DNA from: Leptolyngbya sp. FACHB-321
GTDB taxonomy: Bacteria > Cyanobacteriota > Cyanobacteriia > Leptolyngbyales > Leptolyngbyaceae
Assembly (NCBI RefSeq): GCF_014695975.1
Contig: NZ_JACJPI010000067.1
Coordinates: 1-64,000, forward strand
Reading direction: 5' to 3'
DNA: 64,000 nt
Shown here: positions 28,309-35,279 of the stretch, piece after piece
Numbering within the stretch: position 1 is the stretch's first letter
Layout: every line of letters begins with the position of its first letter
The notes under the pieces: model-generated
The model's database searches: none
Seen by the model: the letters and a program-made list of their open reading frames with translations, nothing else
Told to the model about the DNA's origin: nothing
Program-made: the position numbers and the translations under genes

Positions 28309-30120
28309 TTGGTAGAGCCGTTGCCATCGTCTGTTTTGCGATCGCCCCTTGCGTCTGAGTTACCCCCACAATTTGATGTGATCATTGTGGGAGCAGGTGC
28401 AGCCGGACTATACACAGCGCTTTGTCTGCCAGATCATCTTCAGATTGGGCTACTAACAAAAGATACCCTCTCGTTGTCTGCTAGTGACTGGGCGCAGGGC
28501 GGCATTGCGGCAGTGACTGATCCAGAAGACTCCCCAGCACTGCACCTTGCCGATACCCTGCAAGCAGGAGCCGGACTGTGCGACTACGAGGCGGTTAAGT
28601 TTCTGGTGGAGCAGGCACCAGAGTGCATTCAAGCCTTAGTCGGCATGGGTGTTGCCTTCGATCGCCATGATGGTACCCTAGCGCTCACTCTAGAAGCAGC
28701 ACACTCTCGACGGCGAGTCCTCCATGCAGCCGATACAACGGGTCGCGAAGTGGTTAGCACCCTGACGGCCCAAGTCTTGCGTCGCAAGAACATCTGTGTG
28801 CTGTCAGAGGCGTTGACGCTTGACCTTTGGATGGATGAAGTAACCGATCACTGTCAGGGCATTTGTTTGCTTTATCAAGGACAGGTACTTTGGCTGCGAG
28901 CAGAGGCTGTGATTCTCGCGACGGGTGGCGGTGGTCAAGTCTTTGCCCAAACGACTAATCCAGAACTGAGTACAGGCGATGGTGTGGCGATCGCTCATCG
29001 TGCTGGTGCCATTTTGCGCGATTTAGAATTTGTGCAATTTCATCCTACAGCGCTAACAAAACCTGGTGCCCCTCGCTTTCTTATTAGCGAAGCTGTGCGG
29101 GGTGAAGGCGCTCATTTGGTTGATGATCACGGACGACGCTTTGCGTTTGACTACCATCCAGCAGGCGAACTTGCCCCTAGAGATGTTGTGAGCCGTGCGA
29201 TCTTTAGCTACTTGCAGACAACCCACGCTGATCCAGCATCTGCTCACGTCTGGTTGGATCTTCGGCCCATTGCACCTGAAACAATTCAGCACCGTTTTCC
29301 TAACATTATTCAAGTATGTCAACGCTGGGGCATTGATGTTTTTCGTGAACCTATTCCCGTTGCACCCGCTGCCCACTACTGGATGGGTGGCATTGCTACC
29401 AATCTAGGTAACCAAACGTCCATTCCCGGTGTGTATGCGGTTGGTGAAACAGCCAGTACGGGTGTGCATGGAGCCAATCGGCTTGCCAGCAATTCATTAT
29501 TGGAATGTCTGGTCTTTGGCGCGCAGTTTGCTCACTTAGAAGTAAACGGGAGGTGGAGAAGTGAGGCGTCGGAACAGGTCGTGGAGACTTTAGAGGGCGG
29601 AAGCACAGAGGAACTGCTCGAGCACTCCAATCGGAAAACTTCTACGCTCGCGCCATTGACACCACTCCAGCCCATCAGCAAGCTACCTTCCACCCTCGCC
29701 GACTCTGATAAGCTCAAAATGCTTCGTCAAGAGCTGCCTCGTCTGGTGTGGCAAAGCGCAGGTATTTGCCGTGACGGCACAACTATGGCAGCGGCGATCG
29801 CTCAGGTTGAATACTGGCAAGAAGAATTTGCGAACCTTGCTGTAAGTCGAGCGTTGCTGCACCGCCAACCAGGCAAGGTTGTTGCGCTTGAGGCGATCGC
29901 TGCTGACGCAGAGCTACGAGTTTGGGCAGAAACCCGTAACTTGCTTGATGTTGCCTGGCTCATTCTCAAGAGCGCACACTTCCGCACCGAGAGCCGAGGT
30001 GGGCACTACCGGGTTGATTACCCTGACGTGGCAGAGGCATGGGCGGTACATACGATCGCCCAACAGCATCACAAAGGCGCTTTCAGCAATACTTGTTGGA
30101 GCAAAGCGCCTTTACTGTAG
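28309..30120 (+). CDS. nadB: L-aspartate oxidase
   Basis: 603 residues with the FAD-binding N-terminus (FDVIIVGAGAAGLYTALCLP), the SASDWAQGGIAAV segment, the catalytic-region motifs GGQVFAQTTNPELSTGDG and EFVQFHPTAL, VRGEGAHLVDDHGRRF, and the C-terminal GVHGANRLASNSLLECLVFG. It oxidises aspartate to iminoaspartate, the first step of NAD biosynthesis. An insertion rich in Glu/Ser around residues 415-455 separates the FAD domain from the C-terminal helices. The frame begins at a TTG (28309), eighteen bases or so after a weak purine tract; no ATG precedes the FAD motif, so the start is uncertain. Confidence 0.95.
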   Translation: MVEPLPSSVLRSPLASELPPQFDVIIVGAGAAGLYTALCLPDHLQIGLLTKDTLSLSASDWAQGGIAAVTDPEDSPALHLADTLQAGAGLCDYEAVKFLVEQAPECIQALVGMGVAFDRHDGTLALTLEAAHSRRRVLHAADTTGREVVSTLTAQVLRRKNICVLSEALTLDLWMDEVTDHCQGICLLYQGQVLWLRAEAVILATGGGGQVFAQTTNPELSTGDGVAIAHRAGAILRDLEFVQFHPTALTKPGAPRFLISEAVRGEGAHLVDDHGRRFAFDYHPAGELAPRDVVSRAIFSYLQTTHADPASAHVWLDLRPIAPETIQHRFPNIIQVCQRWGIDVFREPIPVAPAAHYWMGGIATNLGNQTSIPGVYAVGETASTGVHGANRLASNSLLECLVFGAQFAHLEVNGRWRSEASEQVVETLEGGSTEELLEHSNRKTSTLAPLTPLQPISKLPSTLADSDKLKMLRQELPRLVWQSAGICRDGTTMAAAIAQVEYWQEEFANLAVSRALLHRQPGKVVALEAIAADAELRVWAETRNLLDVAWLILKSAHFRTESRGGHYRVDYPDVAEAWAVHTIAQQHHKGAFSNTCWSKAPLL

Positions 30121-30217
30121 CAAGGATAACGAGAAAACAGAGCTAGCTGTATATCCTTTCGATCAGTAAGGAACGAAATTTGGTATAGTTTAATTTCTGT
30201 CATCAATCTATGTTTCT

Positions 30218-30288
30218 GGCGGCATGGCCAAGTGGTAAGGCAGGGGACTGCAAATCCCTTACCCCCAGTTCGAATCTGGGTGCCGCCT
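30218..30288 (+). tRNA. trnC: tRNA-Cys (GCA)
   Basis: A complete 71-base cloverleaf: acceptor GGCGGCA pairs with TGCCGCC (30281-30287), discriminator T, D-arm, anticodon stem AGGGGACTGCAAATCCCTT with anticodon GCA, and T-loop TTCGAAT. CCA is not encoded. The D-arm/anticodon part is the target of the detached CRISPR guide at 30672-30689, and a transposon end begins 8-19 bases after the gene, leaving the tRNA intact. Confidence 0.96.
30235..30255 (+). other. PAM and protospacer in tRNA-Cys for the homing guide
   Basis: GTA at 30235-30237 is followed by AGGCAGGGGACTGCAAA (30238-30254), which the guide at 30672-30689 matches at 16 of 17 positions (mismatch at position 10, A against T). GTN is the PAM known for type V-K systems. 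The distance from the PAM to the TGTACA ends (30296 and 30307) is 58 and 69 bases, bracketing the 60-66 bp reported for the characterised V-K transposon of Scytonema. Confidence 0.85.
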
Positions 30289-30295
30289 TCGTAAA

Positions 30296-30449
30296 TGTAC
30301 ATTTGCTGTACATTAAAGAATTATTCAGCAGTTTTAAAGAGTTCATTTCCAAAAATTGTTGAAACCTTGATTCTGTCGTTTGAGCGGCAGAATCTTTTGA
30401 TTAAACAGTTCTTATTACCCTAAAAACTAGCTTTAAAGAATTAATTTCC
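30296..30449 (+). repeat. CRISPR-side end of a Tn7-like (CAST) transposon
   Basis: TGTACA occurs at 30296-30301 and 30307-30312. TGTACA is the terminal hexamer of known V-K CASTs. Inward follow four related 17-mers: TTAAAGAATTATTCAGC (30313), TTAAAGAGTTCATTTCC (30334), TTAAACAGTTCTTATTA (30401) and TTAAAGAATTAATTTCC (30433), as expected for TnsB-binding sites. If the end is at 30307, the five bases TTTGC (30302-30306) would be the target duplication. No matching inverted end was found to the right within this window. Confidence 0.75.
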
Positions 30450-30589
30450 AGAAGTTCATGTACAGTCCACGTTACATGGCGCTAGTCGCTAGCGGTGTGA
30501 GAAGACTGAAGCAATATAGCAAGCTCCTAAAAGCAAGGTTAGCAGGAAACTGAAGATGTAAGTTAGTCAACCTCACTGGCTGCCACCAA

Positions 30590-30633
30590 AAAACTAACGC
30601 ACCCAAACATTTATGCTTGGGTGCGTTAGTTTT
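30590..30633. terminator. Hairpin inside the transposon end region
   Basis: Perfect 17-base arms (AAAACTAACGCACCCAA and its complement) at 30590-30606 and 30617-30633, with CAT/ATG in the loop that could extend the stem. It sits just beyond the homing guide in the direction of its transcription (minus strand), where the 3' arm ends in TTTT, so it may end the crRNA transcript. It also works as a plus-strand terminator. Confidence 0.65.
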
Positions 30634-30671
30634 CTAAATATACTGTGCTGTTTATTTTACTTTACGCAAGA

Positions 30672-30705
30672 GTTTGCAGACCCCTGCCTCTTTCATCCTT
30701 CCCAT
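30672..30705 (-). ncRNA. Detached half-repeat and homing guide against tRNA-Cys
   Basis: On the minus strand, ATGGGAAGGATGAAAG (30705-30690) resembles the 3' end of the array repeat (GGGCAGAATGAAAG). It is followed at once by AGGCAGGGGTCTGCAAAC (30689-30672), which matches the tRNA-Cys gene at 16 of the first 17 bases beside a GTA PAM. Such delocalised short guides with a degenerate repeat are known from CASTs, where they direct insertion next to tRNA genes. It lies about 95 bases beyond the last array repeat. Its GGGAAG can pair fully with CUUCCC near the tracrRNA 3' end. Confidence 0.88.
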
Positions 30706-30799
30706 AGACGAATTGTAATAGAACTGATACCACTTATGACATCCAACATGCCAAAATAGCGGCTTTGCTCGGCTATAAATCCAATACTCTCAATTTTTT

Positions 30800-31488
30800 C
30801 TTTCATTCCACCCCAAGCAAAATAGTCATTGCGGCTGTTTGAAGACCGTTGAGCGAGCGAAGGGAGGTACTCTTTCATTCTGCCCTAAGCCAAAACAGTC
30901 ATTGCAACAATGGACTGTCCACGCAACCAAAAAGACTTTTTAGCTCTTTCATTCTGCCCTAAGCCAAAACAGTCATTGCAACCATTCAGGCACGACTTGA
31001 GGGCAGGGGTGACACCGCTTTCATTCTGCCCTAAGCCAAAACAGTCATTGCAACATACGAAGTGGCTGGAAGGCATGGATGGTGAATTGCCTTTCATTCT
31101 GCCCTAAGCCAAAACAGTCATTGCAACCATTCAGGCACGACTTGAGGGCAGGGGTGACACCGCTTTCATTCTGCCCTAAGCCAAAACAGTCATTGCAACA
31201 ACGGGTGTAATGGGTGAGGATAAACGCAAGGGTAGCTTTCATTCTGCCCTAAGCCAAAACAGTCATTGCAACAGAACCGTTTGTTTGAGGCTCAGTGATT
31301 TCATTCACTTTCATTCTGCCCTAAGCCAAAACAGTCATTGCAACGCTTGTTCTGTGCCGTCTGAGTTAGTCATTCAAAACTTTCATTCTGCCCTAAGCCA
31401 AAACAGTCATTGCAACTTCAAAAAGGAGGGTGGAGCATCCACAACGTCAAGCTTTCATTCTGCCCTAAGCCAAAACAGTCATTGCAAC
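30800..31488 (-). CRISPR. CRISPR array, nine perfect 37-nt repeats plus one degenerate
   Basis: Perfect repeats start at 30872, 30946, 31018, 31091, 31163, 31236, 31308, 31380 and 31452; a degenerate one (36 nt, six or so changes) is at 30800-30835. In the minus sense the repeat begins GTTGCAATGACTG and ends GGGCAGAATGAAAG, as in type V arrays with spacers 3' of the repeat. Spacers are 35-37 nt. Spacers 30983-31017 and 31128-31162 are identical. The degenerate end is farthest from the effector and tracrRNA, marking it as the old, leader-distal side. Transcription is probably from the tracrRNA side, same strand as the effector. Confidence 0.97.
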
Positions 31489-31676
31489 CCCTTGGCATCA
31501 AGATTCCCAACTGGCAACAGTTTCAAGCCTGGTTTTGGCAAACCTCTGCTTCTGCCTCACTTTTACCTTTTAGGGAAAGGCTTTAGCAAATAGCAGCGCT
31601 TGTAGAACCTATAGCTAGCAGGGAATACAGGAATTTGGCAAACGTGCTAGGAGTATTACTCCCGCTTCGGTCTGCC
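31489..31676 (-). promoter_or_regulatory. Putative leader of the CRISPR array
   Basis: The spacer between the tracrRNA terminator and the first repeat. TTTGGCAAAC occurs at 31534-31543 and again at 31634-31643, exactly 100 bases apart. The plus-strand stretch GTTTCAAGCCTGGTTTTGGC (31521-31540) resembles the first 20 bases of the repeat in its array sense and so could act as an anti-repeat when transcribed on the minus strand. No gene. Confidence 0.4.
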
Positions 31677-32010
31677 AAAAAAAATTGGGAAGATTCAGTA
31701 GCCACTTTGGAGAACCATCCCTACGCCAGTAACAAAACAGAAGCTCTGGTTTGCTAAAGACATATAGATCCTTGCGGATCATACTCACTTATCTAGTCGC
31801 GTAATTTATGATTGAATTTAGGTAACGAACCGATGCCTTAACTTCGCTCATAACCTAGACAGCCACACACATTGCTGTAGTGGGGTAAGGTGTGCACCTC
31901 ACCAAGAGCGAGCAGCTACCATAGGGGTCTGAAAGTATCCACCTTGCAGTGGTAAAACGTAACCCCCTCGATCATCCTAGTTAGTTAGAATCAGTTAAGG
32001 AAAAGTTTCT
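31677..32010 (-). ncRNA. Type V-K-like tracrRNA, expanded
   Basis: Between effector and array, the minus strand holds in order: GAGGGGGTTACG, a CCACTGCAAGGTGG hairpin, TTTCAGACCCC, GGTAGCTGCTC (31920-31910), CTAGGTTATGAGC, AAGGCATCGG, and GTGGCTACTGAATC (31706-31693). These match in order the landmarks I recall from the Scytonema CAST tracrRNA (GAGGGTTAG, CTGACCCTGGTAGCTGCTC, GTGGCTACTGAATC). It ends with CTTCCCAA (candidate anti-repeat) and eight Ts at 31684-31677. The span from GAGGG to GAATC is about 280 nt, against about 150 there; extra material includes GATCC-GCAA-GGATC, a perfect tetraloop hairpin. The 5' end is estimated. Confidence 0.8.
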
Positions 32011-32140
32011 GACCTTTCTAAAGCAATTCTCCCTTTACCAAGACGATCCCTGGCACAGAGGCACTAAGAGACTTAAGTCTATAGAGCATGTACCTTCGAC
32101 GCCTTGCTTAAATAGTACTGCCTTGAAGCAGAAATTACAG

Positions 32141-34630
32141 TCACATTTGAGCAGAATTTAACGAATCGTAAGCTGTGATTGTAAGGTTTGCTGCCTGTTG
32201 AAACACATCTGTTTCAAACACAGTTTTTTGTCGAACGACTTCTATACCGTGCGTGGCGGCACAATCAATGATTGCTTGGCTTAAGCGGTTGTAATCCCAC
32301 TGATGCAGTTGCTTGCCATGTTCTTTGGTATATCGGTCCATTGCTTGCTTGTTGCCCTCACACTTAAGTTTGGCTCTGGCAATTAGCTGGCTATATAAGC
32401 GTTCTCGCCATCCATCTGTTACCGGGATGACGATCGTGCTGGCTTTGTGGGCCTGCGCTAATTCAACTACCCCTTTGGCAAACAAACGTGCTACCTGCTG
32501 ACCTAAGTCAGATTCAGTCTGGTAGTTATGTCGCTGTACTTGCTGATCGGTTTGGCGTTGTTTTGAGTGTTCCCGTCGTTGCCGAAAATATTTTTGGAGG
32601 AGCCTGTGACCTTCTGGTGAAACCTTAGGAGCACTGCGAAGGGTTAAACGCTTACGGCGCATCGCATCCACGACGGTCACGACAAGATGTTTGTCGAGAT
32701 CAAGGAGCACACCAACAAAGATGTTGGGGACACCTTCGTAAAGGGGGCGATCAGGACGCTCAAACGGTTTGGCAGCTTTGAGACAATCTAGTTTTGGGCG
32801 TGGTTTGGCAAGCTCTTCCTGAAGCTGCTGAATCTGCTTTTTCAGATTCCCAAGGCGTTTGAGTTGATCTTGGCTCTTGGAAGCTTCTGGTGCTGCTTGC
32901 TCTAACTTGTTCAGCAGGTCTTGCTTCTGTTCCAGCGTTGCCTGTTTCGCCTGCAACTGCTTTAACTGTGGCTCCAGCTTGCGCTGACGAATCTTTTCTA
33001 AACCCTGACGTGTCAGAGCCTCGGCATTAAAAGTCCAATGAATCGTGAGCGTGCATTCATGCCAGAACCCTTTTTCGCCGTACTGCTGAAAGATCTTGCA
33101 CTGGGAGCACAACTGGGCGTCTTTTTGCTCACTGGCTTTTATAGGCTTCCAGATCAGTTCAATGGAGCGGAGGAGCATAAAACTCCCTGTAAATTGATCC
33201 TTCTTTGAAGATTGAGCTTTCCTTTCAGAGTCGTTTTTGGTTTGCCAGTCCTTCAGAAAGGTTTTGATCAGCGACAACTGACGACGATGGCAACGCACCT
33301 CAAACAGCAAGTCACCCCAACCATTTAACTTGAAGAAAATCTTCCCCTTTTGATTCATCCACCAGGATCGGACACCATCGTAGCCAAAACTCATTGGATA
33401 GGGTAGAGCTTTGGGCTCTCTCAAGAAGTCATGTAGCTTTGGTGTGATTGACTCATGCCAAGCAAAGAAAGTAGCTTCAACTCTTTCTGCCTCAAGTTTT
33501 ATTGTTTGCAGTAGATAGAATCCAAATTGCAGATATTGCTGCTCAGAGGCAGCGTACAGCATGAAAGAATCAATTAAATCTAGATAGTAGTGAAGATCAC
33601 CTAATTTGCTCCACTGAAGTACCAGTGCTGCAAGTAAGTGCTGCTCAAGTTGAATATATTCGTTGGAATCAGAAAGGTAAAGCAAAAGTGAAAAATATAA
33701 AAAGTAATACCGCTCAAGTTCGGTTGCATCTGAGTTCGGCATAGCAATTACAGCTTCCAGATGGTGCTCAAACGCCTGCTTAGGAAAGAGATTTCTGGCT
33801 CTCGGAAGCTGTTCTAGAAGCTGCTTTTCCAAACGCTCTATTCCAACTCGCATTGCTTCCAAGCGCTCAGTAAGCGTTAGCGGCTGTGCAGGTTTGCTTT
33901 TACTCTTGCTCTTGCTCTTGCTCTTGCTCTTTCTAGGCTCCTTTACTTCTGCTTGAGGTTTGCCTCCGTTTTTGAGCAGATGAATAATGGCACGACGACT
34001 CAATACCTCTTCTGTTGCGTCAAATTGCTTGAATAGGAAATCGAAGGGTGGGCGATCGCCACTAGCATCAGTCAATTCATCTTTAGCTTCTAGTTCGGCG
34101 AGGATTTGTGCTGCTCTCTGCTCGATTTCCTGCTGGCTAAAATTACTGGTTTCAGCTAAAGCAGCATCACTTTCGACAACTGCTAACCAACGTCGTTTGC
34201 CCCCTATTCTCTGGATTAGCTTCCGGTGAGAAGTAAACCAGCTTTTGAAGATTTCTTCGACACGCTCAATAGCTGAGGTATAGAAGCGCCCAGACATCTT
34301 ACTAAATTGAGAAGTTCGTGCTAGAGCATCACACAATGTTTTGACTAGCCCCTTTGGCAACCAATTTTGCCTCTGCTTCGCTTCTGGTTCCTGAGTGGTT
34401 TCATCCTGCTTTTGAAGCTCCTGACTGATATGTATCCAATTGAGGAGCTTGTGATGCTGTTTGATCTGTTTAATGATCGTATCGACAAGCAGCGTATGTT
34501 TGTAGCCAAATTCACATACACAGCACCAGGCTGCTTCATCAAACGAGACCAAATCATCTATGGCTTTCTTGCTTTGCCGAGGCTTGCTAGTCCTGACTAT
34601 AGCGTCAGTTCTAATAGTCCGCATTGCCAT
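32141..34630 (-). CDS. cas12k: Cas12k-like effector, enlarged (type V-K-like CAST)
   Basis: 829 residues from the ATG at 34630 (AGGAG ten bases upstream; a TTG at 34651 would add seven). Several blocks match Cas12k as I remember it: GRFYTSAIERVEEIFKSWF, KRRWLAVVESDAALAE, RRAIIHLLKNGGK, CHRRQLSLIKTFLKDWQTK, RPLYEGVPNIFVGVLLDLDK, QTESDLGQQVARLFAKGVVE and HQWDYNRLSQAI. As in Cas12k the RuvC motifs lack acidic residues: leucine replaces Asp in VGVLL (about 640) and proline replaces Glu in IVIPV (about 735), so it should bind but not cut DNA. Unusual: a helical insert (about 300-393), a KS repeat (234-246), a CSQC...HEC cluster (about 508-526), and total length near 830 against about 640. Confidence 0.9.
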   Translation of the reverse strand: MAMRTIRTDAIVRTSKPRQSKKAIDDLVSFDEAAWCCVCEFGYKHTLLVDTIIKQIKQHHKLLNWIHISQELQKQDETTQEPEAKQRQNWLPKGLVKTLCDALARTSQFSKMSGRFYTSAIERVEEIFKSWFTSHRKLIQRIGGKRRWLAVVESDAALAETSNFSQQEIEQRAAQILAELEAKDELTDASGDRPPFDFLFKQFDATEEVLSRRAIIHLLKNGGKPQAEVKEPRKSKSKSKSKSKSKPAQPLTLTERLEAMRVGIERLEKQLLEQLPRARNLFPKQAFEHHLEAVIAMPNSDATELERYYFLYFSLLLYLSDSNEYIQLEQHLLAALVLQWSKLGDLHYYLDLIDSFMLYAASEQQYLQFGFYLLQTIKLEAERVEATFFAWHESITPKLHDFLREPKALPYPMSFGYDGVRSWWMNQKGKIFFKLNGWGDLLFEVRCHRRQLSLIKTFLKDWQTKNDSERKAQSSKKDQFTGSFMLLRSIELIWKPIKASEQKDAQLCSQCKIFQQYGEKGFWHECTLTIHWTFNAEALTRQGLEKIRQRKLEPQLKQLQAKQATLEQKQDLLNKLEQAAPEASKSQDQLKRLGNLKKQIQQLQEELAKPRPKLDCLKAAKPFERPDRPLYEGVPNIFVGVLLDLDKHLVVTVVDAMRRKRLTLRSAPKVSPEGHRLLQKYFRQRREHSKQRQTDQQVQRHNYQTESDLGQQVARLFAKGVVELAQAHKASTIVIPVTDGWRERLYSQLIARAKLKCEGNKQAMDRYTKEHGKQLHQWDYNRLSQAIIDCAATHGIEVVRQKTVFETDVFQQAANLTITAYDSLNSAQM

Positions 34631-34873
34631 GTTTGAATGACTCCTAAGCAAAGTGCAATAGTTAACGTTGTAAGAGGGGCGTAAAATGAATCAGCTTGTT
34701 ATTTAGCTCGTAGATTAAGTCATGCCACAACTGAGTGCGCCTGAATTAAGCATTAAAAACTGGGCATTCATGTACCAAATGAGTGCCTGAACCAGATTTG
34801 ATTTCTCAATTGCTTTAACTAACAGTTCTACGGCATAGACTCATGAGTCAAAACTGTTTCAAGCCAGCCATCT

Positions 34874-35083
34874 TCAATCGTGAAGGGTAGAGTTGTTGAA
34901 GCCATTGATCGAATATTTATCAACGGCATCTATAAAACGCAAAGCATCCTCACCCTGAAGCATTGTTTCTTCGTAGCCTGAAGTCCAGAAGATTAAAACA
35001 GTCAGGGGATCTGGGCTGATTTTGATCATTTGAATGGCTTCAAGATTCACAATGAAATTGGGTAGCGTTAAAAAGGCTGCCAT
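34874..35083 (-). CDS. Small hypothetical protein
   Basis: 69 residues (MAAFLTLPNFIVNLEAIQMI ... GEDALRFIDAVDKYSIN), preceded by TAGGAA at good spacing. It reads as strands followed by a helix; similar short proteins occur in cyanobacteria but I know no function. It follows the next frame by one base and lies about 220 bases upstream of the Cas12k-like gene on the same strand, where some V-K loci keep a regulator; it does not resemble the MerR-type one. Confidence 0.6.
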   Translation of the reverse strand: MAAFLTLPNFIVNLEAIQMIKISPDPLTVLIFWTSGYEETMLQGEDALRFIDAVDKYSINGFNNSTLHD

Positions 35084-35084
35084 A

Positions 35085-35234
35085 TTAGATTCCTACCTCG
35101 TAAGAGAGTGAAGCATTGCTGACTCGATGAGTGCTCGACTCAAAAAGAGATCGCAGGATCACATATACACAGTCTCGACTAAGTAGAGCTTTCACATGTT
35201 TCGCAAAATTTAATTTTCTATGGTCAGTCAGCAT
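35085..35234 (-). CDS. Very small hypothetical protein
   Basis: About 49 residues from the ATG at 35234 (MLTDHRKLNFAKHVKALLSR ... SLSYEVGI); an upstream ATG at 35279 is possible. Its stop lies one base before the next start, suggesting a two-gene unit. The central basic helix is unremarkable. No family recognised. Confidence 0.4.
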   Translation of the reverse strand: MLTDHRKLNFAKHVKALLSRDCVYVILRSLFESSTHRVSNASLSYEVGI

Positions 35235-35279
35235 ATTTTTGCCGTTGTTTTTCTGTGATACGGCATTCATAACATACAA

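Larger units (their letters stand above)
30307..34651. mobile_element. Visible part of a type V-K-like CRISPR-associated transposon
   Basis: Minimum extent, from the TGTACA end beside tRNA-Cys through homing guide, array, tracrRNA and effector. In known V-K elements tnsB, tnsC and tniQ precede the cargo and cas12k on the same strand; here they would lie to the right. None is encoded between 34.65 and 64 kb, and I found no second TGTACA terminus with inverted TTAAAG motifs there. The element either extends past the window, making it more than 33 kb, or has lost its other half. Confidence 0.7.

Noticed and set aside
30459-30464. Third TGTACA as the transposon boundary
   Set aside because: It lies inside the motif array, 220 bases past the PAM, and is part of a short CATGTA/TACATG palindrome.
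30741-30799. Sequence directly after the degenerate terminal repeat as the homing guide
   Set aside because: It begins AAAAAATTGAGAGTATTGG and matches neither tRNA-Cys nor other DNA I noticed; the guide after the half-repeat at 30690 matches instead.
30983-31017. Spacer with CCCCTGCC as a second tRNA-Cys-targeting guide
   Set aside because: Only eight bases agree with the tRNA complement, and there is no fitting PAM.
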